This document shows, one piece after another, positions 1-6,177 of a stretch of DNA of 6,898 bases (its first letter is position 1; every line of letters begins with the position of its first letter). The stretch covers positions 1 to 6,898 of the forward strand of contig JAISXQ010000182.1 in NCBI GenBank assembly GCA_031270425.1, given 5' to 3'. The notes below the pieces were generated by a model that was given only the letters and a program-made list of their open reading frames with translations, did not search any database and was not told the origin of the DNA. The stretch is from Prevotellaceae bacterium (GTDB lineage: Bacteria; Bacteroidota; Bacteroidia; Bacteroidales; Paludibacteraceae). The position numbers and the translations under genes were made by a program.

Positions 1-470
1 CCGACTACTTGATTAAGCGCCTGCTGTACGGCAGTCGGCAAGTCCGAACCGTTGCTTTTCTTCATGTATTCGATAAGCTGCACCAGAACTTCCGTATCGG
101 TTTCGCTCTGAAAAGTATATCCTTCTTTGATAAGCGTTTCTTTCAAAAGGGCATAATTTTCAATAATACCGTTGTGTATCAACGCCAGTTCTTCCGACTG
201 CGAATAATGCGGATGCGCGTTCCGCTGGTTCGGTTCGCCGTGGGTTGCCCAGCGCGTGTGTGCAATACCGACAGTGGCTTCAATGTCTTTTGATTTGACA
301 AAATGTTCCAAATCGGATACTTTGCCCTTCGTTTTATACACGTTCAACATATTGTTGTTCAAAAGCGCTATTCCCGCGCTGTCGTATCCACGGTATTCAA
401 GGCGTTGAAGTCCTTTTATTAAAATGGGATAGGCTTGTTTTTTACCTATATAACCAACTATTCCACACAT
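1..470 (-). CDS. glmS: Glutamine-fructose-6-phosphate aminotransferase, N-terminal part (cut by window edge)
   Basis: GlmS converts fructose-6-phosphate and glutamine to glucosamine-6-phosphate in the cytoplasm, the entry step to UDP-GlcNAc for peptidoglycan and surface glycans. I translated the minus strand from the ATG at 470-468; 156 codons are visible and the frame stays open at the left edge, so roughly three quarters of a typical ~600-residue protein is missing. It begins MCGIVGYIG, placing the nucleophilic Cys2 of the class II glutamine amidotransferase domain at the mature N terminus. Further glutaminase motifs follow in order: EYRGYDSAG (25-33), [10 protein letters not shown] (71-80), HNGIIENY (99-106) and ETDTEV (123-128). 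The two sugar-isomerase (SIS) domains lie outside the window. EYRGYDSAG and [10 protein letters not shown] fit GlmS better than PurF or AsnB. It lies 79 bp downstream of the DapL-like gene on the same strand, across a heptamer array; no separate promoter is evident, so co-transcription is likely. The start is fixed because Cys must follow Met. Confidence 0.96.
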   Translation of the reverse strand, partial: MCGIVGYIGKKQAYPILIKGLQRLEYRGYDSAGIALLNNNMLNVYKTKGKVSDLEHFVKSKDIEATVGIAHTRWATHGEPNQRNAHPHYSQSEELALIHNGIIENYALLKETLIKEGYTFQSETDTEVLVQLIEYMKKSNGSDLPTAVQQALNQVV

Positions 471-480
471 ATATTTAAAA

Positions 481-563
481 TTAGAAGTTAGAAATTAGAA
501 GTTAGAAGTTTATAGTTAGAAGTTTATAGTTTAAAGACAAAGTTTAATGTTAGAAATTAGAAG
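481..563. repeat. Degenerate 7-bp tandem array (TTAGAAG type)
   Basis: About twelve units read in register on the plus strand: TTAGAAG, TTAGAAA, TTAGAAG, TTAGAAG, TTTATAG, TTAGAAG, TTTATAG, TTTAAAG, a 6-bp ACAAAG, TTTAATG, TTAGAAA, TTAGAAG. The array fills the spacer between the DapL-like gene and glmS. It extends into the former: the last residues (SSNF) and the TAA stop at 552-550 are repeat sequence. It is also the untranslated leader of glmS. Its role is unknown. It is not a CRISPR, since there are no spacers. Confidence 0.85.
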
Positions 564-1788
564 ACTGAGTCGATTTTAGTTTTTTCAACGCATTTATAAT
601 GTCTGTACGGTCGCCGAAGGCGCTGAAACCCATATAACCGTCGTTGCTGTCGCCAAATGCGATTCCGGGAATGGAAACAATATGAGCTTCGTATAAAAGC
701 TGGGTGAAATATTTCCACGACGGCAAGTCCACCGGTATTTTAAACCAGATATAGGGCGAATTGACTCCCCCGTACACTTTCCAGCCGAAGGACAGCAATT
801 CTTCCCTGATAAGCGATGCGTTTATCGAATAATAATTAACCAGTTCGGCAATTTCGCTTTTGCCTTTGCGGCTGAAAATGGCTTCGGCTGCACGCTGCAT
901 AACATAAGACGACCCATTTGTAAAACTAACGACACGTTTAGTCCATAGCTTGTTAAGCGAAACTTCGTCGCCCAATTCCGTATAAACCTGCAATTCCGAA
1001 GGAAATACCGAATATCCGCAATGAAAAGCCGAAGAACCGAATATGGATGAAAAACTGTGGATTTCCACCGCTACTTTTTTAGCGCCTCTTATTTCGTAGA
1101 TGCTTTTAGGCACATCACCTTCCTTGATATAAGCCTTATAGGAAGCATCATACACGATAAGGCTTTTGTTTTTCGTGGCGTAATCAACCCATTTTTTCAA
1201 TTCGGTTCTGTTTAAAACCGTTCCTGTTACATTGCCCGGGTTGGAAATAAACAGAATATCCGCTTTTTCCCTTGGCAATTGCGGTAAAAATCCATTCTCT
1301 TCGCTGCATTTGATGCGGATGATATTGCTCCATTCCGAGTCTCCTCCTATCGCACTGCCTCTTCCGCTGAGTATGGCGGCATTTTCGTAAAGCGGATGAA
1401 CGGGGTCGGTGATGGCAATAATATTGTCGCGTCCTAATACGTATCCGATATTTTCGATATCCGAATTAGAGCCGTCGTTTATAAAAACGCTCTCTTTATT
1501 CAACGAAACGCCGATAGCGCGGTATTCTTTAAGTATTTTATCGATTAGAAAATCACAGCCCCGAATAGAACTGTCCTTTCTGAAAATTTCAGGATTTATG
1601 GTATCGTCGATGGTTTTATGCAAGGTTTGAACAATCTCCGGTATCAGTTGCAGCGAACGGTTTGGGTTATCTAAACAGAAGAGTTTTACCGAAGGATGAA
1701 GGAGTTTATAGGCGTTAACTCGCTTTTCCGCTTCCTCGAAGCAGTGTAATCCGGAATTTCTAAGATAATTCTCGTTTACTAATGCCAT
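550..1788 (-). CDS. DapL-like PLP-fold protein lacking the catalytic lysine (probable pseudoenzyme)
   Basis: This 412-residue protein spans the whole length of LL-diaminopimelate aminotransferase (DapL, a lysine/peptidoglycan pathway enzyme). Family landmarks remain: the opening MALVNEN, NDGSNSD (104-110), ELKKWVDYA (196-204), D214 and Y217 of the YDASYKAYI stretch, SIYEIRGAKK (229-238), LNKLW (278-282), QRAAEA (298-303), VYGGVNSPYIW (338-348) and SAFG (389-392). Residues for catalysis are changed. The SFSK motif carrying the PLP Schiff-base lysine reads SFSS (245-248). The arginine eight residues later (VRCGY in DapL) is H256. The carboxylate-binding Arg of RLTAFG is G387. YPNNPTG has become NPGNVTG (183-189). 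The GIGDVT loop near residue 40 is DNPNRS. I re-read the codons: position 248 is TCC. Classical transamination is therefore unlikely. The reading frame is uninterrupted, which argues against a decaying pseudogene. A true dapL probably exists elsewhere, typically beside dapF, which is absent here. Function unknown; no DapL symbol is assigned. It precedes glmS and follows a MITE-like element. Confidence 0.85.
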   Translation of the reverse strand: MALVNENYLRNSGLHCFEEAEKRVNAYKLLHPSVKLFCLDNPNRSLQLIPEIVQTLHKTIDDTINPEIFRKDSSIRGCDFLIDKILKEYRAIGVSLNKESVFINDGSNSDIENIGYVLGRDNIIAITDPVHPLYENAAILSGRGSAIGGDSEWSNIIRIKCSEENGFLPQLPREKADILFISNPGNVTGTVLNRTELKKWVDYATKNKSLIVYDASYKAYIKEGDVPKSIYEIRGAKKVAVEIHSFSSIFGSSAFHCGYSVFPSELQVYTELGDEVSLNKLWTKRVVSFTNGSSYVMQRAAEAIFSRKGKSEIAELVNYYSINASLIREELLSFGWKVYGGVNSPYIWFKIPVDLPSWKYFTQLLYEAHIVSIPGIAFGDSNDGYMGFSAFGDRTDIINALKKLKSTQSSNF

Positions 1789-1881
1789 TTTTAATAATAA
1801 CGAACTGATTTGTGATTAGCCGATGCAAAATTGCATTTTTTTTCTCAATGCTGAAAATACTTTTTTACTTTGTTGCAAATA
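1789..1881 (-). promoter_or_regulatory. Leader of the DapL-like gene; only a weak promoter match
   Basis: This AT-rich stretch separates the start codon at 1788 from the MITE-like element. The best Bacteroidota -7 match on the minus strand is CAATTTTG at 1833-1826 (7 of 8 positions of TAnnTTTG). It has no convincing TTG-type -33 box at 19-21 bp. The same place holds the small inverted repeat TGCAA-AA-TTGCA (1824-1835). No clear ribosome binding site is seen. Confidence 0.2.
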
Positions 1882-2044
1882 TTTTTTAGAAACTGTTTTG
1901 AATTTTTTAAATGCTGTTCTATACCGGTTGTCATTGCAGAGTTTATCCTGTTGTGGCGGGATAAACTCTGCAATGACGCTAAAACATAAGCGCATTTTTA
2001 CATAAAATAATGTTTTCTTTAAAATTCAAAACAGTTTCTAAAAA
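1882..2044. mobile_element. MITE-like element with 24-bp terminal inverted repeats and TA flanks
   Basis: The ends are inverted copies of five T followed by AGAAACTGTTTTGAATTTT. The left copy begins at 1882. The right copy, complemented, ends at 2044, giving 24 bp without mismatch; similarity continues (TTTAAA versus TAAAG) after a 2-bp length difference. Each end abuts the dinucleotide TA (1880-1881 and 2045-2046). That fits a TA target-site duplication as made by IS630/Tc1-mariner-type transposases, although TA is short enough to be chance in AT-rich DNA. The interior has no credible coding sequence and contains a 19-bp perfect inverted repeat. Size, terminal repeats and lack of a gene fit a miniature inverted-repeat transposable element. 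I cannot name the parent insertion sequence. It lies 93 bp upstream of the DapL-like gene and 48 bp from the gldJ terminator. The 368-bp gap between those genes contains nothing else apart from the features listed. Confidence 0.6.
1930..1977. repeat. 19-bp perfect inverted repeat inside the MITE-like element
   Basis: The arms 1930-1948 and 1959-1977 are perfectly complementary over 19 bp, starting GTCATTGCAGAG and ending CTCTGCAATGAC, around a 10-base loop (1949-1958). T·G and G-C pairs can extend the stem into the loop. No T-run follows directly on either side, so it is not a standard terminator. It sits off-centre between the terminal repeats, 18 nt from the left and 40 nt from the right. 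It could form a cruciform or a stable RNA hairpin, or mark a nested insertion. Confidence 0.85.
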
Positions 2045-2092
2045 TAGGAATCAAGTTGTTTCACTACAATTCCAAAGAACAACTATACCCAT

Positions 2093-2136
2093 AAAAAAAA
2101 GACGCAAATTCATAAGAAACAAGCGTCTTTTTTTTT
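2093..2136. terminator. Rho-independent terminator downstream of gldJ, potentially bidirectional
   Basis: Arms GACGC (2101-2105) and GCGTC (2123-2127) are flanked by eight A on the left and nine T on the right, so the stem extends through A-T pairs and a U-tract results in either direction. It begins about 20 bp beyond the gldJ stop codon at 2157. It should end gldJ transcription and separate gldJ from the DapL-like and glmS genes. Confidence 0.8.
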
Positions 2137-2156
2137 ATCTTTTCATCCGGGAAATT

Positions 2157-3665
2157 TTATATATCGTTTTCTCCAATCATGCTTACCGCGCAACGGAAAC
2201 CTATATCGTTCGTTGCCTTATCTTGATCTAAATAGCGGCGCGACGACGGATTCAGCCAATATATGCGGTCTTTCCACGAGCCGCCTTTGTAAACGCGCGT
2301 CCTGTCGCTCACTTTCGGGGCAAGCACATCCGTAGGATCGACGTCCACGTTCCTACTTAAAATGGAGGATACGTTTGTGGTATCCAATAATAAGGGGAAA
2401 TCGGTAGCGATTAAAGACATCGGGTCGCCGTCTTTATAACTGCGTTTGTCCCCATTGTCTATAACGGATCTTTCGATGCGCCCAAGGGAGTCTATTTTAT
2501 ATACGTTGTTGCCCTCTTCATCTATTCCATCCACGACAGGATCCACATAAATATTACCCCTGAAAGAGTTATATTCGGTCATATCGTCGAAAGTTGTCGC
2601 ACGGTAAACGTCCAGCACCCATTCGTTAACGTTGCCCGCCATGTTGTAAAGCCCGAAATTGTTCGGATAGTACCAATTTACCGGAGCTGTCTGGGTGGCT
2701 TTGTCGTTCAGCACTCCCGATGTTCCCATCATATCGCCCCGTCCGCGGACGAAGTTTGCCATAATCACTCCCTGCGCTTTTTTCGACGGATTACGCACCT
2801 GATACCCTCTCCACGGAAAGGTCTGGTTTTCGTAAATCAGCCCTTCGTCGCCGGAAGCCTTTGTGCCGTAAGCTGCAAATTCCCATTCCGCTTCGGTCGG
2901 AAGCCGGAAGTCTGGAAACAAGATTCCGTCGCTCATATTTACTTTGCGGTCTTCATTAAAAATCGTCTTTTTCGAATTTTTCCCCGGTTCGGGTTGATAA
3001 GAACTTTGAAGAAGGTATTTTTGTGTGTTGAATACAAAGTTTTCGGCAATGACGTTGTAGTCCATTTCCTCTTGAAGCGATGCAAAATCCGGTTTTACTA
3101 TAATTCCGGCGTTTATCAGCGCAAGTTCATTCACGCGGTCGGTTCTCCATTGGCAATAGTCCATAGCCTGCTCCCAGGTAACGCCCACTACAGGATAATC
3201 GTTGTAGGAAGGATGCGAAAAGTAATGTAAGATATAGGGGTCGTTGTAAGCCAATTCGTCCCGCCAAACGGTTTCATCGGGTCGCGCTTTGTCCACCAGC
3301 GAGGGAGCCACCCTACCGAAAACAACGCTCGTCCACGTAAGATACTCCCGCCAGTCCACATTTCGTATTTCATACTGGTCCATGTAGAACGAACGCACGG
3401 TAATGCGCCGCCTTTGGTTGTTTCTTGGCGTTGTAACGTACTCGCTCCGTTCTCCTATTGTGAAAGAACCTCCTTCGACGGCAACCATTCCGGATGGCAC
3501 TTTGGTTTTTATACCTTCGCTTACGGTAAATCCAGTACCTTCCGTGTCGTTATACTTCCATCCGGTTACAGAAGAGTACTTTTTTGAAGACGAGCCTGAA
3601 CAAGAGATGATTAATGTTGTAAATCCTGTAAATAGTAAGGATTTTACAATGATTTTAAGTTTCAT
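2157..3665 (-). CDS. gldJ: Gliding motility / type IX secretion lipoprotein GldJ
   Basis: GldJ is an outer-membrane-associated periplasmic lipoprotein required for gliding and type IX secretion in Bacteroidota, and is related to GldK/PorK. The 502-residue product starts with a hydrophobic signal peptide and a lipobox (I19-I20-S21) before the lipidated C22. After a GldJ-like TGWKYND segment (34-40) comes a sulfatase-modifying-factor (FGE) fold: VEGGSFTIG (63-71), PVVGVTWEQA (158-167), FRLPTEAEWE (253-262), NNFGLYNMAGNVNEW (335-349), RVYKGGSWKDR (457-467) and NDIGFRC (486-492). An insert of about 100 residues (355-455) separates the last two blocks, as in GldJ. The paired copper-binding cysteines of true formylglycine-generating enzymes are absent between GGSW and GFRC, so a structural role is expected. 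A GldK/PorK assignment is less likely because gldL is not adjacent. It is monocistronic: own promoter at 3710, terminator at 2136, divergent from folP. The start at 3665 gives the complete signal peptide. Confidence 0.87.
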   Translation of the reverse strand: MKLKIIVKSLLFTGFTTLIISCSGSSSKKYSSVTGWKYNDTEGTGFTVSEGIKTKVPSGMVAVEGGSFTIGERSEYVTTPRNNQRRRITVRSFYMDQYEIRNVDWREYLTWTSVVFGRVAPSLVDKARPDETVWRDELAYNDPYILHYFSHPSYNDYPVVGVTWEQAMDYCQWRTDRVNELALINAGIIVKPDFASLQEEMDYNVIAENFVFNTQKYLLQSSYQPEPGKNSKKTIFNEDRKVNMSDGILFPDFRLPTEAEWEFAAYGTKASGDEGLIYENQTFPWRGYQVRNPSKKAQGVIMANFVRGRGDMMGTSGVLNDKATQTAPVNWYYPNNFGLYNMAGNVNEWVLDVYRATTFDDMTEYNSFRGNIYVDPVVDGIDEEGNNVYKIDSLGRIERSVIDNGDKRSYKDGDPMSLIATDFPLLLDTTNVSSILSRNVDVDPTDVLAPKVSDRTRVYKGGSWKDRIYWLNPSSRRYLDQDKATNDIGFRCAVSMIGENDI

Positions 3666-3702
3666 GAAAAAACAATTTATTGTTATGTAAAGAAGAATTG
3701 TG

Positions 3703-3710
3703 CAAAAGTA
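3703..3710 (-). promoter_or_regulatory. Bacteroidota -7 promoter box for gldJ
   Basis: Read on the minus strand this is TACTTTTG, an exact match to TAnnTTTG, 37 bp upstream of the gldJ start codon. A TTTG lies at 3740-3737, but the 26-bp spacing is longer than the usual 19-21 bp, so the -33 element is weak or absent. Confidence 0.6.
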
Positions 3711-3793
3711 GTATTTTTTTTTGATAAAAAATTCTACAAAGGATAAAATTTCGTTTTATATCGGCAATCTAATTACATTTTTATGTTATACGC

Positions 3794-3842
3794 GTTGTAA
3801 ATGTTGTAAAAACTTTCAATACCGGATGAAAATATACCGGAT
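3794..3842. repeat. Two pairs of short direct repeats upstream of the folP promoter
   Basis: GTTGTAAA occurs at 3794-3801 and 3803-3810 (period 9). ATACCGGAT occurs at 3819-3827 and 3834-3842 (period 15). They lie 28-76 bp upstream of the folP -7 box, within the gldJ-folP intergenic region. They could be binding sites for a regulator, but I recognise no known operator. Confidence 0.4.
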
Positions 3843-3869
3843 TAGGCTTCTCCCATCGATATAATTTTT

Positions 3870-3877
3870 TATTTTTG
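3870..3877 (+). promoter_or_regulatory. Bacteroidota -7 promoter box for the folP operon
   Basis: TATTTTTG matches TAnnTTTG exactly. Transcription would begin near 3884, leaving a leader of about 65 nt before the folP ATG at 3950. No good TTG-type -33 box is seen at 19-21 bp. An in-frame ATG at 3875 overlaps this box and would not be in the transcript, which supports the 3950 start. Confidence 0.6.
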
Positions 3878-3949
3878 TACTTGATTTCAATATATGAACT
3901 TGCAAAGTCCTGTTTATCTTATAATGTCCCTATATTTTTAAGTTATTTT

Positions 3950-4801
3950 ATGAATAATACGTCAAAACAGTTAAAATTAAATGCTTCTTTGTTTGATATG
4001 GCTGTTCCGAAAGTAATGGGAATCGTAAACGTAACGCCCGATTCTTTTTTTGCGGCAAGCAAAAGCGTAAGCAGGAAAGCCGTTCTGAACCGGGTGGAAC
4101 AAATATTGTCGGAAGGCGGCGAAATTGTTGACGTCGGAGGGTATTCTACGCGCCCTTCCGCCGATTTTGTCTCTACGGAAGAGGAAATCCGGCGGCTTTC
4201 GGAGATGCTCGACGCTATCCGCAAGGAGTTTCCCGAAGTAATTATTTCGGTTGATACCTTTCGTTCGCATGTGGCGAATCATGTTGTGAAAAATTACGGT
4301 GTGGCTATTATAAATGACGTGGGAGGCGGTACGCTGGACGGCTTAATGTTCGAGACCATCGCCGATTTGAAGGTGGCTTACGTGTTGATGCACATGCGCG
4401 GCACGCCTCAAACGATGCGGCAAAAAACTCAATATAATAATGTTGTAACGGATGTTTTTCGCTTTTTGGAAAAGAGGTTGGCGCAATTGCGGCTTTTGGG
4501 CGTTAACGATGTCATGATTGACCCCGGTTTCGGCTTTGCAAAAACATTGGAGCAAAATTATCTGATTTTGGAAAAATTATCGTTTTTCAGGGAGCTGAAC
4601 GCGCCGTTGCTTGTCGGCGTTTCACGCAAATCGATGATACAGGAATTGTTAGGCGTAGACGCAGCCGGCGCATTAAACGGAACTACCGCCGTGAACATGA
4701 TCGCTCTTATGGGAGGAGCGTCCGTTTTGCGGGTACACGATGTAAAAGAAGCTGTTGAAACCGTTAAAATATATACCCAAACATTCAATTGTAAATCATA
4801 A
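3950..4801 (+). CDS. folP: Dihydropteroate synthase
   Basis: FolP condenses p-aminobenzoate with 6-hydroxymethyl-7,8-dihydropterin diphosphate to dihydropteroate in cytoplasmic folate synthesis, and is the target of sulfonamides. The 283-residue TIM-barrel product has the family motifs in order: MGIVNVTPDSFF (23-34), DVGGYSTRP (61-69), SVDT (100-103), NDV (122-124), MHMRGTP (148-154), DPGFGFAKT (191-199), GVSRKS (223-228), GTTAVN (244-249) and RVHDV (261-265). The pterin-binding Asp, Asn and Lys positions are all present, so it should be active. An upstream in-frame ATG at 3875 would add 25 residues, but it overlaps the promoter box; 3950 gives a normal N terminus. The last residues (NCKS) and the stop codon come from a heptamer array that fills the 32-bp gap to cdaA. 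It is the first gene of the folP-cdaA-dtd-pssA run. Confidence 0.95.
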   Translation: MNNTSKQLKLNASLFDMAVPKVMGIVNVTPDSFFAASKSVSRKAVLNRVEQILSEGGEIVDVGGYSTRPSADFVSTEEEIRRLSEMLDAIRKEFPEVIISVDTFRSHVANHVVKNYGVAIINDVGGGTLDGLMFETIADLKVAYVLMHMRGTPQTMRQKTQYNNVVTDVFRFLEKRLAQLRLLGVNDVMIDPGFGFAKTLEQNYLILEKLSFFRELNAPLLVGVSRKSMIQELLGVDAAGALNGTTAVNMIALMGGASVLRVHDVKEAVETVKIYTQTFNCKS

Positions 4802-4829
4802 ATAAATCGTAAATTGTAAATCGTAAATA
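4791..4829. repeat. Degenerate 7-bp tandem array (GTAAATC type)
   Basis: Units on the plus strand are GTAAATC, ATAAATA, a 4-bp AATC remnant, GTAAATT, GTAAATC and GTAAATA. The array encodes the last codons and the TAA stop (4799-4801) of folP and ends 4 bp before the cdaA start. On the minus strand the unit is GATTTAC or AATTTAC, one base from the CATTTAC unit of the 6093-6136 array. Confidence 0.8.
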
Positions 4830-4833
4830 TATT

Positions 4834-5619
4834 ATGGCTTTTCATATAGGTTTTAAAGATATTATAGATATTGTTCTCGTAGCGGTTTTATTGTACCAAA
4901 CATTCAGGTTATTGAAAAAAACCGGCGCCGAAAATGTTTTTATCGGCATATTGACTTTTGTTTTTATCTGGTATCTGGTTACGCATATATTCCACATGGA
5001 GTTGCTCGGAAGCATTTTCGATATGATTATCAAGGTCGGGGCTTTCGCGCTGATTGTTTTGTTTCAGGACGAAATACGGCGTTTTTTTTCAAAATTGGGT
5101 TCCAACCGGCATTTTGGAATTGTGAATATAGTAAAACGGATTTTCGGGAACGGAAAGCGGGAGCAGGAAAAGAACAGTTTCGACGTGGTGCAGATTGTAC
5201 TTGCCTGCCGCAATATGTCGAAACAGAATGTAGGAGCGTTAATCGTTCTTGCGCGGTCGAACGAGCTGGATTTTTACGTGCAGTCCGGCGAAACTATCGA
5301 CGCAAAAATCAACTCCCGCCTGATTGAAAATATATTTTTCAAAAACAGTCCGTTGCACGACGGCGCTCTGATTATATCCAAACGGAGGTTGAAAGCCGCC
5401 GCCTGTATTCTTCCGGTATCCCGCAATCAGGAAATTCCCAAAAGTAAAGGGCTTCGCCACCGCGCCGCGTTGGGAATTACGGAACAGTCGGACGCTATTG
5501 CCGTGGTGGTTTCCGAAGAAAACGGACAAATTTCGTGGGCTGTCGGCGGAAAACTCACTTCGAAGGTAAAACCCGAGGAGCTGGAACATTTTCTGGCATC
5601 AGAATTGTCGAAAGCTTAA
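4834..5619 (+). CDS. cdaA: Membrane diadenylate cyclase, CdaA/DacA type (c-di-AMP synthesis)
   Basis: This enzyme makes the second messenger cyclic di-AMP from two ATP. The 261-residue protein has three predicted membrane segments (about 10-26, 33-53 and 60-78), then a charged linker with a basic, coil-prone stretch (about 81-115) and a cytoplasmic DAC (DisA_N) domain from about 117. Both catalytic signatures are intact: DGA at 176-178 within HDGALI, and RHR at 208-210 within GLRHRAALG. The usual ILPVS element lies between them (192-196), and a final beta segment reads SWAVGGKL (234-241). Length and architecture match CdaA rather than DisA, which has a DNA-binding tail. No CdaR gene follows, unlike the Firmicutes cdaA-cdaR-glmM order. 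Adjacency to folP is a recurring Bacteroidota arrangement. The ATG at 4834 directly precedes the first membrane segment. It is 11 bp upstream of dtd. Confidence 0.94.
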   Translation: MAFHIGFKDIIDIVLVAVLLYQTFRLLKKTGAENVFIGILTFVFIWYLVTHIFHMELLGSIFDMIIKVGAFALIVLFQDEIRRFFSKLGSNRHFGIVNIVKRIFGNGKREQEKNSFDVVQIVLACRNMSKQNVGALIVLARSNELDFYVQSGETIDAKINSRLIENIFFKNSPLHDGALIISKRRLKAAACILPVSRNQEIPKSKGLRHRAALGITEQSDAIAVVVSEENGQISWAVGGKLTSKVKPEELEHFLASELSKA

Positions 5620-5630
5620 TTATTAAAGTT

Positions 5631-6083
5631 ATGCGCACTGTAATTCAACGGGTAAAAGAGGCTTCGGTTACGATTGACGGCAGGGTAAAATCCGCCGTTG
5701 ACGCGGGAATGCTTATTTTGCTGGGTATTGAAGACGCCGACAACGAGAATGATATTGAGTGGCTTACGACAAAAATTGCCAACCTGCGCATTTTCGACGA
5801 CAATGAAGGAATAATGAATCGTTCGGTTTTGGACGTTGACGGCGAGATTTTGGTTGTGAGCCAGTTTACGCTGCTTGCTTCTACAAAAAAAGGGAATCGT
5901 CCGTCGTATATACGGGCTTCGAAGCCGGATATTGCTGTTCCCCTGTACGAAAAATTTTGCAGCGAATTGAGTAAAAAACTGAACAAAGAAGTGCAAACAG
6001 GGGTTTTCGGAGCCGATATGAAAGTGGCGTTAATCAACGACGGTCCGGTAACGATACTTATTGACAGTAAACAAAAAGAATAA
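5631..6083 (+). CDS. dtd: D-aminoacyl-tRNA deacylase
   Basis: Dtd hydrolyses D-amino acids (and glycine mischarged on tRNA-Ala) from tRNA, a cytoplasmic homodimer acting in translation quality control. The product is 150 residues, the normal family length. It starts with the typical MRTVIQRVKEASV and carries both active-site signatures: SQFTL (77-81) and NDGPVT (136-141), the latter fitting the N-x-G-P-x-T motif with the cis-proline that discriminates chirality. The start at 5631 is chosen over an in-frame upstream ATG at 5535, which would overlap cdaA by 85 bp and add 32 residues with no family similarity. No Shine-Dalgarno sequence is evident, common in this phylum. It follows cdaA by 11 bp, so co-transcription is likely. 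Confidence 0.96.
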   Translation: MRTVIQRVKEASVTIDGRVKSAVDAGMLILLGIEDADNENDIEWLTTKIANLRIFDDNEGIMNRSVLDVDGEILVVSQFTLLASTKKGNRPSYIRASKPDIAVPLYEKFCSELSKKLNKEVQTGVFGADMKVALINDGPVTILIDSKQKE

Positions 6084-6092
6084 AAATATTTA

Positions 6093-6136
6093 ACCATTAG
6101 ACCATTTACCATTAGACAATTTACCATTTACCATTT
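6093..6136. repeat. Degenerate 7-bp tandem array (ACCATTT type)
   Basis: Units are ACCATTA+G, ACCATTT, ACCATTA+G, ACAATTT, ACCATTT and ACCATTT. The first two pairs also form a 15-bp direct repeat (6093-6107 and 6108-6122) with one mismatch. The array occupies half of the dtd-pssA spacer and ends 41 bp before the pssA start. Nothing else recognisable lies in that spacer. Confidence 0.85.
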
Positions 6137-6177
6137 GTTGTTGAAATAAATAGTTGATACTGAAACGATGTAAGATT

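Noticed and set aside
471..480. glmS ribozyme upstream of glmS
   Set aside because: The leader is only a heptamer array of simple composition and cannot form the ribozyme, which is a Gram-positive feature.
481..563. CRISPR-like array
   Set aside because: Units are 7 bp, contiguous and degenerate, with no spacers and no cas genes.
1930..1999. Terminator at the 19-bp hairpin
   Set aside because: No T-run follows the stem on either strand; the five T at 1995-1999 are preceded only by a weak 4-bp hairpin.
1823..2231. Two short plus-strand ORFs (1823-2005 and 2010-2231)
   Set aside because: They run through the MITE-like element, the terminator and the antisense end of gldJ, with low-complexity translations and no promoter.
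3875..3949. Upstream in-frame start for folP
   Set aside because: The ATG overlaps the -7 box TATTTTTG and would lie before the transcription start; the extra 25 residues do not resemble FolP.
5535..5630. Upstream in-frame start for dtd
   Set aside because: It lies inside cdaA and adds 32 non-family residues; MRTVIQRV at 5631 is the typical Dtd start.
5645..6127. 160-residue minus-strand ORF beginning MVNCLMVNGLMV
   Set aside because: Its start is the heptamer array read in reverse and the remainder is antisense to dtd, which has full family motifs.
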